Source: CAUTNA01 sp964371145 (GTDB taxonomy: Bacteria; Pseudomonadota; Alphaproteobacteria; Rs-D84). From it: a stretch of DNA of 64,000 nt. How positions within the stretch are numbered: the stretch's first letter is position 1; every line of letters begins with the position of its first letter. Location: positions 124,001 to 188,000 of the forward strand of contig CAYJKO010000001.1 of the NCBI GenBank assembly GCA_964371145.1, given 5' to 3'. Position numbers and translations under genes: made by a program. Positions 32,104 through 40,417 of this stretch are shown here, in pieces. Under the pieces are notes generated by a model that ran no database searches, had not been told where the DNA came from, and saw only the letters and a program-made list of their open reading frames with translations.

Positions 32104-34332
32104 CTATTTCATTAAAAGTATCGTATTATACGCATTGCCAATTTCTTTGTTGGTTTGCTGTGCGGATATTTCCATTTGTTTTAAAGTTTGTTGTGCTTTT
32201 TCACCGCCCGATAATGGTACAGATAAAGGCGTGTCATTCATAATTAAATAATAGACTTCGTTTTTACCGTTATCGTTTTTCTTCATCAAAGATCGTACGA
32301 TAAATACGTCTACGTCGCACAATCTGTCCGCGGGTCTACCTTCGTTATGTTCGCGAGAATTAACATTGTTCATCGCCAATCCGAATTTTTCCGCGAATTC
32401 AAGCGCATCTATCATGGCATCGACGTCTGCTTCTGCATCTGTTGCGCTGCCGTCCCATTTTAACCACATTCCGTGGGATGCGATATTTGTTAAATCGCCA
32501 CCTGTGTATCCCGCGATTTGTGATGTTCCGTCCGGATTAATATAATCATTATTTAAATCGTCTGCGGATAATAATCCAAAAGAATTAAATTCGGCACCAT
32601 CTGTATAAATGTCTGTGTTTGCAAAAGACACGTCATACATATCGTTAAAAAATCCTACTATCCATGGTGCAGATGCTGTTGCCGCCGGTGTAATTGTGGA
32701 CAGTGTTCCTAATGTTTTATTTAATGTTTTTTGCCAACGGTTCATAGCCTTTTGAGAAAGCTGTATGGCGTCCGTAGACGCATTTGCGTATCGTGTGCTT
32801 GCAACTGTTGGATTTAATTTAGAAGTGCCAAAAAAACGTCCCAGTTTCGGTTTAAGTGTTAAAATTTCTTTCCAGTCTGGCGCAGAAGCTTTTGCGGTAT
32901 TTAAAGAATCTTTAATTTTATCGACAGAGTTTGTGCTTGCCAATACTTTTACTTGTTCGGTTGTTAATTTGAAATTTTTTGCGACATCGTCTATTGTTGT
33001 GCCACGGACGCGCAAAGCTCTACGTATATCGTTTGACATGTCTGTAGCTTTTGTGCCAGAAGAAATGGCTTTTGCAGCCTGTGCGGCTTGCGCGCCTTTT
33101 AACGCGCCTTGTGCTGCGGCGGAAGCACCGAATGTTGCAACTGTTAATGCGATGTCCATTGTTATTGTTGCGACGCCCCAATACATTTCTGATCCGTCAA
33201 ATACATAATAATCATTTCCAGACCACCAAGAATCTTTTTCGTTTTGAGCAATGTGCGCCGCCATATTTACAATGTCTTTATCGTGCGCGGTATGTGCGCC
33301 ATGTGTGCATTTGCCCAATGCGCCCCCCAGAAAAGAATCTGAATTATGCGGAAAATAATGATGTTTGTTTGCCGCCAAAAAATTTGATGATATAACCGGA
33401 TCTTCTTGTTGCAAAACTTCGTCCAAAGATCCGCTTTGTACGACCAATATTCCATAGAACGGCGTGCTTAAATCTGAAAATCCATCCGGCGTATTTTCTA
33501 ATACAGGCGGGATATATGTGCCACATTGGGAAAAATCACAATATCCATTTACGCATTTTCCAAAAGATTCCAAACTGCCCGCGGGACATGGGCAATCCGT
33601 GTCGGATTTACATTGTTTGGTATTGTAATTCGAATTGTCTGAATATACAACGTCTATTTCATGGTAAATTTTTGCGTCTTTATATGGTTCGTACCCTGCT
33701 TTTAAATTGGCCATACGGTCGCCGAATTCTACGTCGTCAATTGTGCCCGGCATAGAGTTTTTTTTTAAAGATGTGTCAATCGCGGTTTTAGATTGCAGGT
33801 TTTTTAATTCTGCTTCGCGTTTTAATTCTTCTTGTTTCCAGACGGGTAAACCGGAATCAATTGACGGTGTGTTTGCGCTTGGAAATTCTTGATAATTTGT
33901 ACCGGTTGGGAAAGATGTTGGCATTACATTGTTTGTGTTGTTTTTAATGTAAGAATCAAAAGCAGAATCAATAAAGCCCAAACATGATGTTACGTAATTA
34001 TTGTCTTTTAATTGAGACAATTGGACCATTATATCTGCCTTTACATCATTGGCGTTCATGCCGATACAATTATTTTTTGTTGCGCATACAACGGGCAAAA
34101 ATGCGGTAATAACATTTGTGCAATCTGTGCCTGATAAATCGGGTCCGTATACCGGTATAACCTGTGGGACCATACGCATATTGTACGAGCTGTCCACGTT
34201 CCAATACGGGTGCATTGAATAATTTTGCACATTTTGAATTGTGCCGTAATTCGAAGGTGTTGGAAAGCTGACAGAATGTGCCGCTGTGACCATTGATAAA
34301 ATAGTCGCAAAAGATAATACAGTTTTTTTCAT
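32104..34332 (-). CDS. Large exported protein, family B (742 residues)
   Basis: Unknown function. Signal peptide MKKTVLSFATILSMVTAAHS, then a unique N-terminal part of about 290 residues including a Cys-rich EGF-like patch (CKSDTDCPCPAGSLESFGKC). From about residue 300 it parallels its 548-residue neighbour: FYGILVVQSGSLDEVL, a hydrophobic ITMDIALTVATFGASAAAQ stretch, FGLLSADDL, SHGMWLKWDGSAT and CDVDVFIVRSLMKK with YYLIMNDTPL. The hydrophobic Ala-rich helix and paired copies recall the membrane-active segments of large secreted toxins, but nothing proves this. GAGAGAG precedes the ATG. It is 30 bp downstream of a prepilin peptidase gene. Confidence 0.75.
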   Translation of the reverse strand: MKKTVLSFATILSMVTAAHSVSFPTPSNYGTIQNVQNYSMHPYWNVDSSYNMRMVPQVIPVYGPDLSGTDCTNVITAFLPVVCATKNNCIGMNANDVKADIMVQLSQLKDNNYVTSCLGFIDSAFDSYIKNNTNNVMPTSFPTGTNYQEFPSANTPSIDSGLPVWKQEELKREAELKNLQSKTAIDTSLKKNSMPGTIDDVEFGDRMANLKAGYEPYKDAKIYHEIDVVYSDNSNYNTKQCKSDTDCPCPAGSLESFGKCVNGYCDFSQCGTYIPPVLENTPDGFSDLSTPFYGILVVQSGSLDEVLQQEDPVISSNFLAANKHHYFPHNSDSFLGGALGKCTHGAHTAHDKDIVNMAAHIAQNEKDSWWSGNDYYVFDGSEMYWGVATITMDIALTVATFGASAAAQGALKGAQAAQAAKAISSGTKATDMSNDIRRALRVRGTTIDDVAKNFKLTTEQVKVLASTNSVDKIKDSLNTAKASAPDWKEILTLKPKLGRFFGTSKLNPTVASTRYANASTDAIQLSQKAMNRWQKTLNKTLGTLSTITPAATASAPWIVGFFNDMYDVSFANTDIYTDGAEFNSFGLLSADDLNNDYINPDGTSQIAGYTGGDLTNIASHGMWLKWDGSATDAEADVDAMIDALEFAEKFGLAMNNVNSREHNEGRPADRLCDVDVFIVRSLMKKNDNGKNEVYYLIMNDTPLSVPLSGGEKAQQTLKQMEISAQQTNKEIGNAYNTILLMK

Positions 34333-34362
34333 TTTCTCTCTCTTTCCATTTGTTGTTATTTA

Positions 34363-34833
34363 TTATATCAAAAAAGTAAATATAATAAAAGCAATAATTG
34401 ACCCAAATATAAAGAATGGCGCAAACGGAACAAAGTCTTGTTTTTTGCGTGTTCCCCAAATGCGTGCGATTACGCACGCGATAATCAATGCAATTGGAAA
34501 TACAGATGTCCCAAGCCATATTCCGCCGGCGGCTAATAATTTTACGTCTCCAAATCCGATTGGGGTTATGTCTTTGTTTTTTTTAACCGTTTTAGAGAAT
34601 ACAAAACCTGTTAAAATTGTTAATAAATATCCAAATGTTCCAGCCAAAACAGAGTCCATTATGGTTATAGGCCAAATGTCTCCAAAAAATACAGGTAAAA
34701 TCAATCCGATTAACAAGAATGGAAACAGGTATACGTCCGGGATTATTCTGCGTTTCAGGTCTATCGCAGACATTTGGTATGCGCAAAATAATGCGATTAA
34801 TATTAATATTGAAAAAATTAAGTAAAAAAACAT
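34363..34833 (-). CDS. Type IV prepilin peptidase (A24 family)
   Basis: A 156-residue integral membrane aspartic protease of the short TadV/CpaA type, lacking the N-terminal methylase domain of PilD. The two catalytic aspartates are in SAIDLKRRIIPD (D25) and IGFGDVKLL (D96, GxGD motif). Six hydrophobic helices are visible. It would cleave class III signal peptides of pilins or pseudopilins at the inner membrane. No pilin is recognised in this window; its operon partners have ordinary Sec signal peptides. Start chosen at 34833 because AAGGA lies 7 nt upstream and the protein then begins in the first membrane helix. Confidence 0.88.
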   Translation of the reverse strand: MFFYLIFSILILIALFCAYQMSAIDLKRRIIPDVYLFPFLLIGLILPVFFGDIWPITIMDSVLAGTFGYLLTILTGFVFSKTVKKNKDITPIGFGDVKLLAAGGIWLGTSVFPIALIIACVIARIWGTRKKQDFVPFAPFFIFGSIIAFIIFTFLI

Positions 34834-34843
34834 ATTTTTATCC

Positions 34844-34873
34844 TTGGCATTCGATTCGATTTTATGATACAAT
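34844..34873 (+). promoter_or_regulatory. gcrA promoter with internal GANTC site
   Basis: TTGGCA (34844-34849), 18 bp and TACAAT (34868-34873). The spacer contains GATTC (34853-34857), a CcrM-type GANTC site of the kind GcrA acts on in Caulobacter. Confidence 0.6.
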
Positions 34874-34905
34874 TATATCATATAAGATAACAAGAGGAAA
34901 TAAAT

Positions 34906-35433
34906 ATGAGCACAAGTTGGGATAACGCAACGCTTAAAAAATTAAAATCTTTGGTGGGCAAAGGTTTGTCGACTGCTGAAATCGGTAAAAAATTGGGTGT
35001 TTCAAAAAATGCGGTTGTGGGAAAATTGAACCGTTTGGGTTGGAATCCAAAGGCCGGTGGCGTAGATGTTAAAACAGAAATTAAACCTGTTAAAACGCCA
35101 AAGTCTGCAAAAAAAACTGTGGTGGAAACATCCGTCAAAAAAGATGTGTCAAAACCTGTGGTTAAAACAACCGTTAAAAAAGTTGCTGAAAAAAAATCCG
35201 CACAAGAACCTGCGCCAGAAGTAAAAGCCGATACAAAAACAAAAGTGTCGACAAAAAGTTTGGCGGCTCATCAACGTATCATTCAACATCCTTTGGGGTT
35301 GGCTAATTTGAAAAAAGACCAATGTCGTTGGCCAATCGGTGATCCGGATTCAGAAGATTTCCATTTTTGTGGTAAAAAAGTTTTTGCCGGAAAACCATAT
35401 TGCTTTGAACATTGTAAACAAGCATATCAATAA
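34906..35433 (+). CDS. gcrA: GcrA cell cycle regulator
   Basis: GcrA is an alphaproteobacterial sigma70 cofactor that activates promoters carrying CcrM-methylated GANTC sites. The 175-residue protein has the N-terminal HTH (about 1-45: LSTAEIGKKLGVSKNAVVGKLNRLGW), a long Lys/Val/Thr-rich linker (about 55-120), and the C-terminal sigma-binding Cys module QCRWPIGDPDSEDFHFC...YCFEHC (about 138-172). All cysteines and histidines of that module are present. AGAGGA lies before the ATG. A GANTC site in its own promoter suggests possible autoregulation. Its presence fixes the organism as an alphaproteobacterium. Confidence 0.95.
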   Translation: MSTSWDNATLKKLKSLVGKGLSTAEIGKKLGVSKNAVVGKLNRLGWNPKAGGVDVKTEIKPVKTPKSAKKTVVETSVKKDVSKPVVKTTVKKVAEKKSAQEPAPEVKADTKTKVSTKSLAAHQRIIQHPLGLANLKKDQCRWPIGDPDSEDFHFCGKKVFAGKPYCFEHCKQAYQ

Positions 35434-35461
35434 ACAACGACCATAAAAGAAGAGAGATAAT

Positions 35462-37315
35462 ATGTTGTCCGAAAAAATATATAATATATCAGAAAATGAA
35501 TTCACCGCTTATTATGATAATGAACATAATTTGATTTTCGTTATTGATAATACAGTCGACACCAGAAAACCGAACGTATTATTGGTTATTGATAATAAAA
35601 ATGATCGCAAATGGGATGATATATTGTCTAATGATTATGGTGTTGAATTGGAAACTGTTCGTCCAAAACGCGACAACAAATATCAAAAATTGGATATAGA
35701 ATACAGCGGCTTGGTTGTTTATTCTAAATTAATTAATGATTATGAATCCGGCGAAGATTTGGCAACGGCAATGGCGGGATTATCTGCATTCCGTAATATG
35801 TCCGCACGTCGTGCAGCTGCCGACAGATTGACTGCGTCCACAGATGTTATTTTGAAATCCCAAGAAACTGTTACGAAAACAGAACAAACAATGTTGGGGT
35901 TGCAAGAGAAAATCTTGGTTTTACGTGAAAAACGCGCCACTCAAAAAAAACAAGTCGGACGTGAACCTACAAAACAATCTGCTGCAAAAATTTTAAAAAC
36001 AGAATCTCAAATTGAATCTACAAATGAAAAATTAAAACGTGCAAAAAAAAGATTAAAAAATGCTAAACGCAGAATTGAAATCGCAGAAGATGATGCGCGT
36101 GCCGCTACGGAAATTTTAAAAAGCAAAGAATATTTTGAAATGTTACATGAACAGGTTCCAAACGATTTTGTCGAAGCGGCTCCTGTAATTGTGTCAGATG
36201 TTAAACCATTGGTGACAGAAGATCCAAATATTATGGATGAATCAAAAGCATTTCAACCAATTCAATTCGAAAATGTTCAAGATGATGCAGAAGAACCAGA
36301 AGAAAAATTCATTCTTCCAGAAATAGAAGAACCAGAAGACGATTTAGATGAAGATATCGTTTATGAAGAGCCAGCATCAGAAATAGAAGCGCCGTCAGAA
36401 ATAAGCTTTGCTCCGATTGATTTTGCCCCGATTCCATTCAGTGAACCAGAACCGGTTGTCCAAGAAGAAATTCCATTGATTGCAGAAGAACCAATTGCCC
36501 AAGAAGAAATTCCATTGATNNNNNNNNNNNNNNNNNNNNNNNNNNNNNNNNNNNNNNNNNNNNNNNNNNNNNNNNNNNNNNNNNNNNNNNNNNNNNNNNN
36601 NNNNNNNNNNNNNNNNNNNATTGTCCAAGAAGAAATTCCATTGTTGACGGGGCCGGTTGCAGAGCCAATGCCTGAACCTGAAATTGAACGCCCCGTGTCA
36701 CCTTTGACCGGTATGGCGCCGGCGCCGGATTTGCAAATGCATGCACCGGTTCGTCGTAATCCTTCGCCTTTGTATTATATGACTTTGTTGGCGTTAATTG
36801 CGTTATCAGTATTTACGTTGTGGTTATATCAAAGCAAAAATGCAATGCAAGCCGATGTTGTTCCAAATTTGATGCCCGAAAAAGAGATCATACAAGTCAA
36901 AGAGCCTGTTAAAGAAATTGTTGTAACAACGGTTACCCAGCCAACTGTTGCGCCAAAGCCTGCCAATGTAAAAACATTTACTGTTGTAAAACCGGTAGAA
37001 TCAAATGCGGGGGTGCGCCCTGCGTCTGTTAAAGCTGTTACTGTTGCGCCTGCGCCTGCGCCGCGTCCTGAGATTGCGGAAGTAGTTCAGCCTGTGACTT
37101 TGCCATTGGTTCAAGACGAATTGGTTGTAGAGCCGAAGCCAGAGGTTGTCATCCAGCCCGTGCAACAGGAAGTTGTTTATTATCCGCCAACACAACCAGA
37201 GGTTGTAGTTGACGATATGGTTGGTAAGCCGCAATATAATGTATCGCGCGAAAAAGACATAATTGTTGCACCGGAACCAAGACCTGTTACAGTAGATGAA
37301 GGTTATTATTATTAA
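35462..37315 (+). CDS. Coiled-coil single-pass membrane protein with QEEIPL repeats (contains gap)
   Basis: A protein of unknown function, about 617 codons as assembled. Regions: a mixed N-terminal domain (1-100), a long Lys/Arg/Glu coiled coil (about 115-220), an acidic Pro/Glu tract (about 230-350) with tandem [IV]AQEEIPL or VVQEEIPL units, one transmembrane helix (about 437-455), and a Pro/Val-rich C-terminal tail. The 100-N gap at 36520-36619 falls inside the QEEIPL repeats, so repeat number and true length are unknown; the frame continues only if the real gap keeps it. The domain order (cytoplasmic coiled coil, TM, Pro-rich tail) suggests a structural or envelope-spanning role. It follows gcrA by 28 bp. 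Confidence 0.7.
   Translation: MLSEKIYNISENEFTAYYDNEHNLIFVIDNTVDTRKPNVLLVIDNKNDRKWDDILSNDYGVELETVRPKRDNKYQKLDIEYSGLVVYSKLINDYESGEDLATAMAGLSAFRNMSARRAAADRLTASTDVILKSQETVTKTEQTMLGLQEKILVLREKRATQKKQVGREPTKQSAAKILKTESQIESTNEKLKRAKKRLKNAKRRIEIAEDDARAATEILKSKEYFEMLHEQVPNDFVEAAPVIVSDVKPLVTEDPNIMDESKAFQPIQFENVQDDAEEPEEKFILPEIEEPEDDLDEDIVYEEPASEIEAPSEISFAPIDFAPIPFSEPEPVVQEEIPLIAEEPIAQEEIPLXXXXXXXXXXXXXXXXXXXXXXXXXXXXXXXXXXIVQEEIPLLTGPVAEPMPEPEIERPVSPLTGMAPAPDLQMHAPVRRNPSPLYYMTLLALIALSVFTLWLYQSKNAMQADVVPNLMPEKEIIQVKEPVKEIVVTTVTQPTVAPKPANVKTFTVVKPVESNAGVRPASVKAVTVAPAPAPRPEIAEVVQPVTLPLVQDELVVEPKPEVVIQPVQQEVVYYPPTQPEVVVDDMVGKPQYNVSREKDIIVAPEPRPVTVDEGYYY
36520..36619. other. Assembly gap (100 N) in a repeat-rich coding region
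   Basis: Exactly 100 N flanked on both sides by copies of the same CAAGAAGAAATTCCATTG repeat, so it is probably a collapsed or unresolved tandem repeat. Confidence 0.95.
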
Positions 37316-37318
37316 AAA

Positions 37319-37345
37319 AAACGCCCGATTGGGCGTTTTTTAATT
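37319..37345. terminator. Bidirectional terminator between the coiled-coil gene and acpS
   Basis: The same 20-bp hairpin as at 29827, flanked by A- and T-runs, between convergent genes. Confidence 0.9.
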
Positions 37346-37714
37346 TTCGATTACAACAACTGCGGCCGACATTTCGCCTTGGTCTGTTATTGAAATATGT
37401 GTTTTTGCGTCTTTACCTGCAATTTCTTTTAATTTTGCTTTTGCTCCGCCCGCTAAAATAATGCCTGGTTTTCCATTTTCGTCATGCGTCACAGAAACGT
37501 CGGTGAAAGATATGTCTTCGCCGAATCCAATGCCGATGGCTTTTAAAAAGGCTTCGCGTGCCGCCCAAAAATTTGCAAGATGTTTTTCAGAATTCGCATG
37601 ATCGTTTTCTGCGTATTCCAATTCTTTTTTTGTAAAAATGCGTTGTTTTTTAAAACCAGACCAATCAAGGAATCTGCTGGTTTCAACTATATCCAATCCA
37701 ATGCCTATAATCAT
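37340..37714 (-). CDS. acpS: Holo-[acyl-carrier-protein] synthase
   Basis: AcpS attaches the phosphopantetheine arm of CoA to acyl carrier protein. The 124-residue protein shows IIGIGLDIVETSRF with the Mg-binding Asp, FTKKELEYAEN, and the signature FWAAREAFLKAIGIGFG with the catalytic Glu region, followed by HISITDQGEMSAAVVV. It is the short bacterial AcpS type. AAAGGA precedes the ATG. Often adjacent to pdxJ or lepB in Proteobacteria; here it lies alone between a coiled-coil membrane protein and a nucleotide kinase. Confidence 0.94.
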   Translation of the reverse strand: MIIGIGLDIVETSRFLDWSGFKKQRIFTKKELEYAENDHANSEKHLANFWAAREAFLKAIGIGFGEDISFTDVSVTHDENGKPGIILAGGAKAKLKEIAGKDAKTHISITDQGEMSAAVVVIEN

Positions 37715-37801
37715 GAATACTTTCCTTTGGTTTTGTATTACCTTTTACATAGTAAACAAATTGAGCCGATTCGTGCAAGTGGAAATATTGCATAAATAAA
37801 A

Positions 37802-37822
37802 AACGGCTTTTTTTAAGCCGTT
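37802..37822 (-). terminator. Terminator overlapping the stop codon of the kinase gene
   Basis: AACGGCTT/AAGCCGTT hairpin followed on the minus strand by a T-rich tract. The TAA stop at 37813-37815 lies in the loop and stem base, so the last codons form one arm. Confidence 0.75.
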
Positions 37823-38406
37823 CTTTTGTTTTGTTGTCGCATTTTTAAAGCTCTGAAAACTTGCGCAATGTTTTCTTCTATGCTTAATTTTCCGTTAATG
37901 CGATGGAAATTGACGGATTTGGCGTGTTCCAATATTTCCAATGCTGGGACTGTTTTTGTGTAAAAAGAATTCAAGCGTTTTTTTACAGAATCCATATCAA
38001 CGTCGTCTGATCGAACGTTTTTAGATGTCTTTGTTCTGTTTTCAATTCTTTGTAATAAAATTTTTTCTGGTACGTCTAAAAATAATACAGATATGTCATA
38101 TTGGTCGGAATAATTTTCAATCAACCATTTTGCTTGTGGTGCGGTTCTTGGGAATCCATCCAATAAATTTGGTTTTTCTAATGTTATTTTTGAATCCATT
38201 AAATCAAATAACTTTTCATCTGGAACCAAATTGCCACTTGCGATTAATTTGCCGATTTCTGAATCAGTCGGCATTTGACGGAAAATGTTTCCTGTTTCAA
38301 TATAATTTAAATCACGGACGGATAATAATCTGTTTGAAATTGTACCTTTGCCGGCACCTTGTCCGCCTGCAATTATTATTAATTCTTGTTCATAAGATAT
38401 TTTCAT
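37813..38406 (-). CDS. adk: Adenylate kinase-like nucleoside monophosphate kinase
   Basis: A 197-residue P-loop kinase: GGQGAGKGTIS (Walker A), NMP-binding YIETGNIFRQ, LLDGFPRTAPQAKWL with the conserved Asp-Gly-Phe-Pro-Arg-Thr, and RIENRTK replacing the usual LID start. It lacks the Cys-zinc LID insert and is the short type. Adenylate kinase is the likeliest function, converting AMP and ATP to two ADP. Because rpsA is often paired with cytidylate kinase (cmk), a CMP/UMP specificity is a possible alternative, but the DGFPRT motif favours the adenylate kinase group. A terminator separates it from rpsA. Start preceded by AGGGA. Confidence 0.8.
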   Translation of the reverse strand: MKISYEQELIIIAGGQGAGKGTISNRLLSVRDLNYIETGNIFRQMPTDSEIGKLIASGNLVPDEKLFDLMDSKITLEKPNLLDGFPRTAPQAKWLIENYSDQYDISVLFLDVPEKILLQRIENRTKTSKNVRSDDVDMDSVKKRLNSFYTKTVPALEILEHAKSVNFHRINGKLSIEENIAQVFRALKMRQQNKRTA

Positions 38407-38437
38407 TTTTTTTCTTTTCCCTGATATACACGAAAAA

Positions 38438-38472
38438 ATTACCGAAGATTATATTTCAAAGCTCCGGTAATT
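38438..38472 (-). terminator. Terminator between rpsA and the kinase
   Basis: AATTACCG/CGGTAATT stem with an 18-19-nt loop, followed on the minus strand by a T-run. Confidence 0.65.
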
Positions 38473-38502
38473 TTTTGTCCGTGCGAAGTGCACAGATTTT
38501 TT

Positions 38503-40194
38503 TTATTGTTTGCTGTTTTGGATAGCAGCGCCCAAGATGTCGCCCAACACAGAGCCGCTGTCGGCTTGGTTAGAGAATTCTTTTACAGCTTGTTTTTCCA
38601 ATGTAGCTTGTAACGCACGTACAGACAATTTAGCAACGCCATCTTCTATGGAAACAACAGATGCTTCGATAGATTCACCGATTGTAAATTTAGATGTGTT
38701 TTGTTCTGTTTTTTCACGTGACAAATCGTTACGACGGATTACACCTTTTGTTCCATCTTCTAAATCAACGAATAATTCGTCGTCAGAGATTTCTGCAACA
38801 GTTCCACGTACAACTGAACCTTTTTTCAAAGATGTATTTGTACCTGGGTTTGTGTTTTCTGTCATTTGTTTAATGCCCAAAGTTACGCGTTCTTTTTCTG
38901 GATTGATATCCAAGATTTTTGCTGTAACTTCTTGTCCACGAACGAATTTTTTCAATTCTTCTTCGTCCAATTTGTTCCAAGACAAATCAGAGATATGAAC
39001 CATACCGTCTAATTCTGGATTCAATGCAACGAACAAGCCGAATTCGGTTGTGTTTTTAATTGGACCTGTAACTGTGTCGCCAACTTTATGAGTTTCTGCG
39101 AACAATTTCCATGGGTTTGGTTGTAATTGTTTGTAACCCAATGAAATGCGACGTTTGTCTTGGTCGATGCCCAAAACAGAAACGTTGATTTCTTGACCGT
39201 TTTGCAATACTTTGCTTGGGTGGATGTTTTTGTTTGTCCAAGACAATTCAGACATATGTACCAAGCCTTCGATATTGTTACCCAAATCAATGAATGCACC
39301 GTAATCAGTCAAAGAAGAAACTTTACCTGTGATTGTGTCGCCAACGTTAAATGCGCGGCTTGCTGTATCCCATGGATCTTCTTCTAATTGTTTTGCACCC
39401 AATGAAATGCGATGTGATTCTGGGTCAAATTGGATAACTTTAACTTGGATTTTTTGGCCAACGGATACCAATTCACGTGGATGGTTTACGCGTTTCCAAG
39501 ACAAATCTGTTACGTGTAACAAACCGTCAATTCCGCCCAAGTCAATAAATACACCATAATCTGTGATGTTTTTAACTGTACCTTCTACAACTGCACCTAA
39601 TTCAATGTTTTTCATTGCTTCTTTTTGAGCCGCTGCGATAGTGTCAGACAAGATAGCACGACGAGATACAATTGCGTTTGTGCGCAAAGCATCCATTTTC
39701 AAAACGCGGAATTTGTCTTGCAAACCAATCAAAGATTTTGCATCGCGAACTGGGCGATGGTCAACTTGTGAAGATGGCATAAATGCAAACACACCGTTGA
39801 TATCAACAGTATATCCGCCACGTACTACGTCAATAATAGTTCCCATTGGATCAATGCCTTCGGCAACTGTTTTTTCCAAATCTTTCCATGCTTTTTCAGC
39901 ACGAGCTTTGGTATAAGACAAGATTGCTGTACCTTCGCGGGATTCGTATCTTTCTACGAACACGTCAATGATGTCATTAACGGCTGGCACAGATGCACCA
40001 AATTCTTTTAATGGTACGCGACCTTCGGATTTCAAACCAACATCAACCAATACGAAATCGCCACGGATATCTTTTACAGTACCCTTGGTTGCGTATCCTT
40101 GTAATGTTTCTTGGGATCCATAGTTTTGATCAAACATCTGAACGAAATCTTCGCCAGATAATGGGTTAAATAATTCTTTGGATAAATCTTTCAT
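38503..40194 (-). CDS. rpsA: 30S ribosomal protein S1
   Basis: S1 binds mRNA on the 30S platform and helps unfold it for initiation. The 563-residue protein has six S1 (OB-fold) repeats at about residues 33-98, 115-182, 198-268, 284-355, 370-440 and 457-525. Repeats 3-5 are the best conserved (VFIDLGGIDGLLHVTDLSW, AFIDLGNNIEGLVHMSELSW). The first two are the divergent ribosome-binding repeats. It has a strong promoter and a leader of about 90 nt, consistent with translational autoregulation known for S1, though no specific structure was identified. Codon usage is strongly biased, as for a highly expressed gene. Confidence 0.97.
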   Translation of the reverse strand: MKDLSKELFNPLSGEDFVQMFDQNYGSQETLQGYATKGTVKDIRGDFVLVDVGLKSEGRVPLKEFGASVPAVNDIIDVFVERYESREGTAILSYTKARAEKAWKDLEKTVAEGIDPMGTIIDVVRGGYTVDINGVFAFMPSSQVDHRPVRDAKSLIGLQDKFRVLKMDALRTNAIVSRRAILSDTIAAAQKEAMKNIELGAVVEGTVKNITDYGVFIDLGGIDGLLHVTDLSWKRVNHPRELVSVGQKIQVKVIQFDPESHRISLGAKQLEEDPWDTASRAFNVGDTITGKVSSLTDYGAFIDLGNNIEGLVHMSELSWTNKNIHPSKVLQNGQEINVSVLGIDQDKRRISLGYKQLQPNPWKLFAETHKVGDTVTGPIKNTTEFGLFVALNPELDGMVHISDLSWNKLDEEELKKFVRGQEVTAKILDINPEKERVTLGIKQMTENTNPGTNTSLKKGSVVRGTVAEISDDELFVDLEDGTKGVIRRNDLSREKTEQNTSKFTIGESIEASVVSIEDGVAKLSVRALQATLEKQAVKEFSNQADSGSVLGDILGAAIQNSKQ

Positions 40195-40288
40195 AATAAA
40201 TTTTCATTCAAAGTTTGCCGTCGTAAATGTTACGAGGTCTTGTGGGGTTAATCGATTGTTTATGCGCCCACCCGCAAAAAACAAATGT

Positions 40289-40317
40289 ATTATAGATAGT
40301 TTAGTCAGAAAAATCAA
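40289..40317 (-). promoter_or_regulatory. rpsA promoter
   Basis: On the minus strand TTGATT (40317-40312), 17 bp and TATAAT (40294-40289), about 95 nt upstream of the rpsA ATG. Confidence 0.8.
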
Positions 40318-40360
40318 GTCTTTTTTATTGTTTTTATATGTTTTTTGATAAGTAGTTTTC

Positions 40361-40388
40361 TTGACAATGTTTTTATTTGTAATACAAT
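40361..40388 (+). promoter_or_regulatory. Promoter of the LRR-methyltransferase operon
   Basis: A consensus TTGACA (40361-40366), 16 bp and TACAAT (40383-40388), about 30 nt before the ATG at 40418. It is among the strongest promoter matches in the window. Confidence 0.8.
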
Positions 40389-40395
40389 ATTGTAT
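40382..40395. promoter_or_regulatory. Perfect 14-bp palindrome over the -10 box (operator candidate)
   Basis: ATACAATATTGTAT is a perfect palindrome covering the -10 hexamer and the likely transcription start. A dimeric repressor bound here would block RNA polymerase; no regulator gene is adjacent. Confidence 0.5.
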
Positions 40396-40417
40396 ATATA
40401 AAATAAAGAGACGAAAT

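Noticed and set aside
37813..38406. Assignment as cytidylate kinase because of the rpsA neighbour
   Set aside because: The DGFPRT motif and overall pattern fit the adenylate kinase group better, and a terminator separates it from rpsA.
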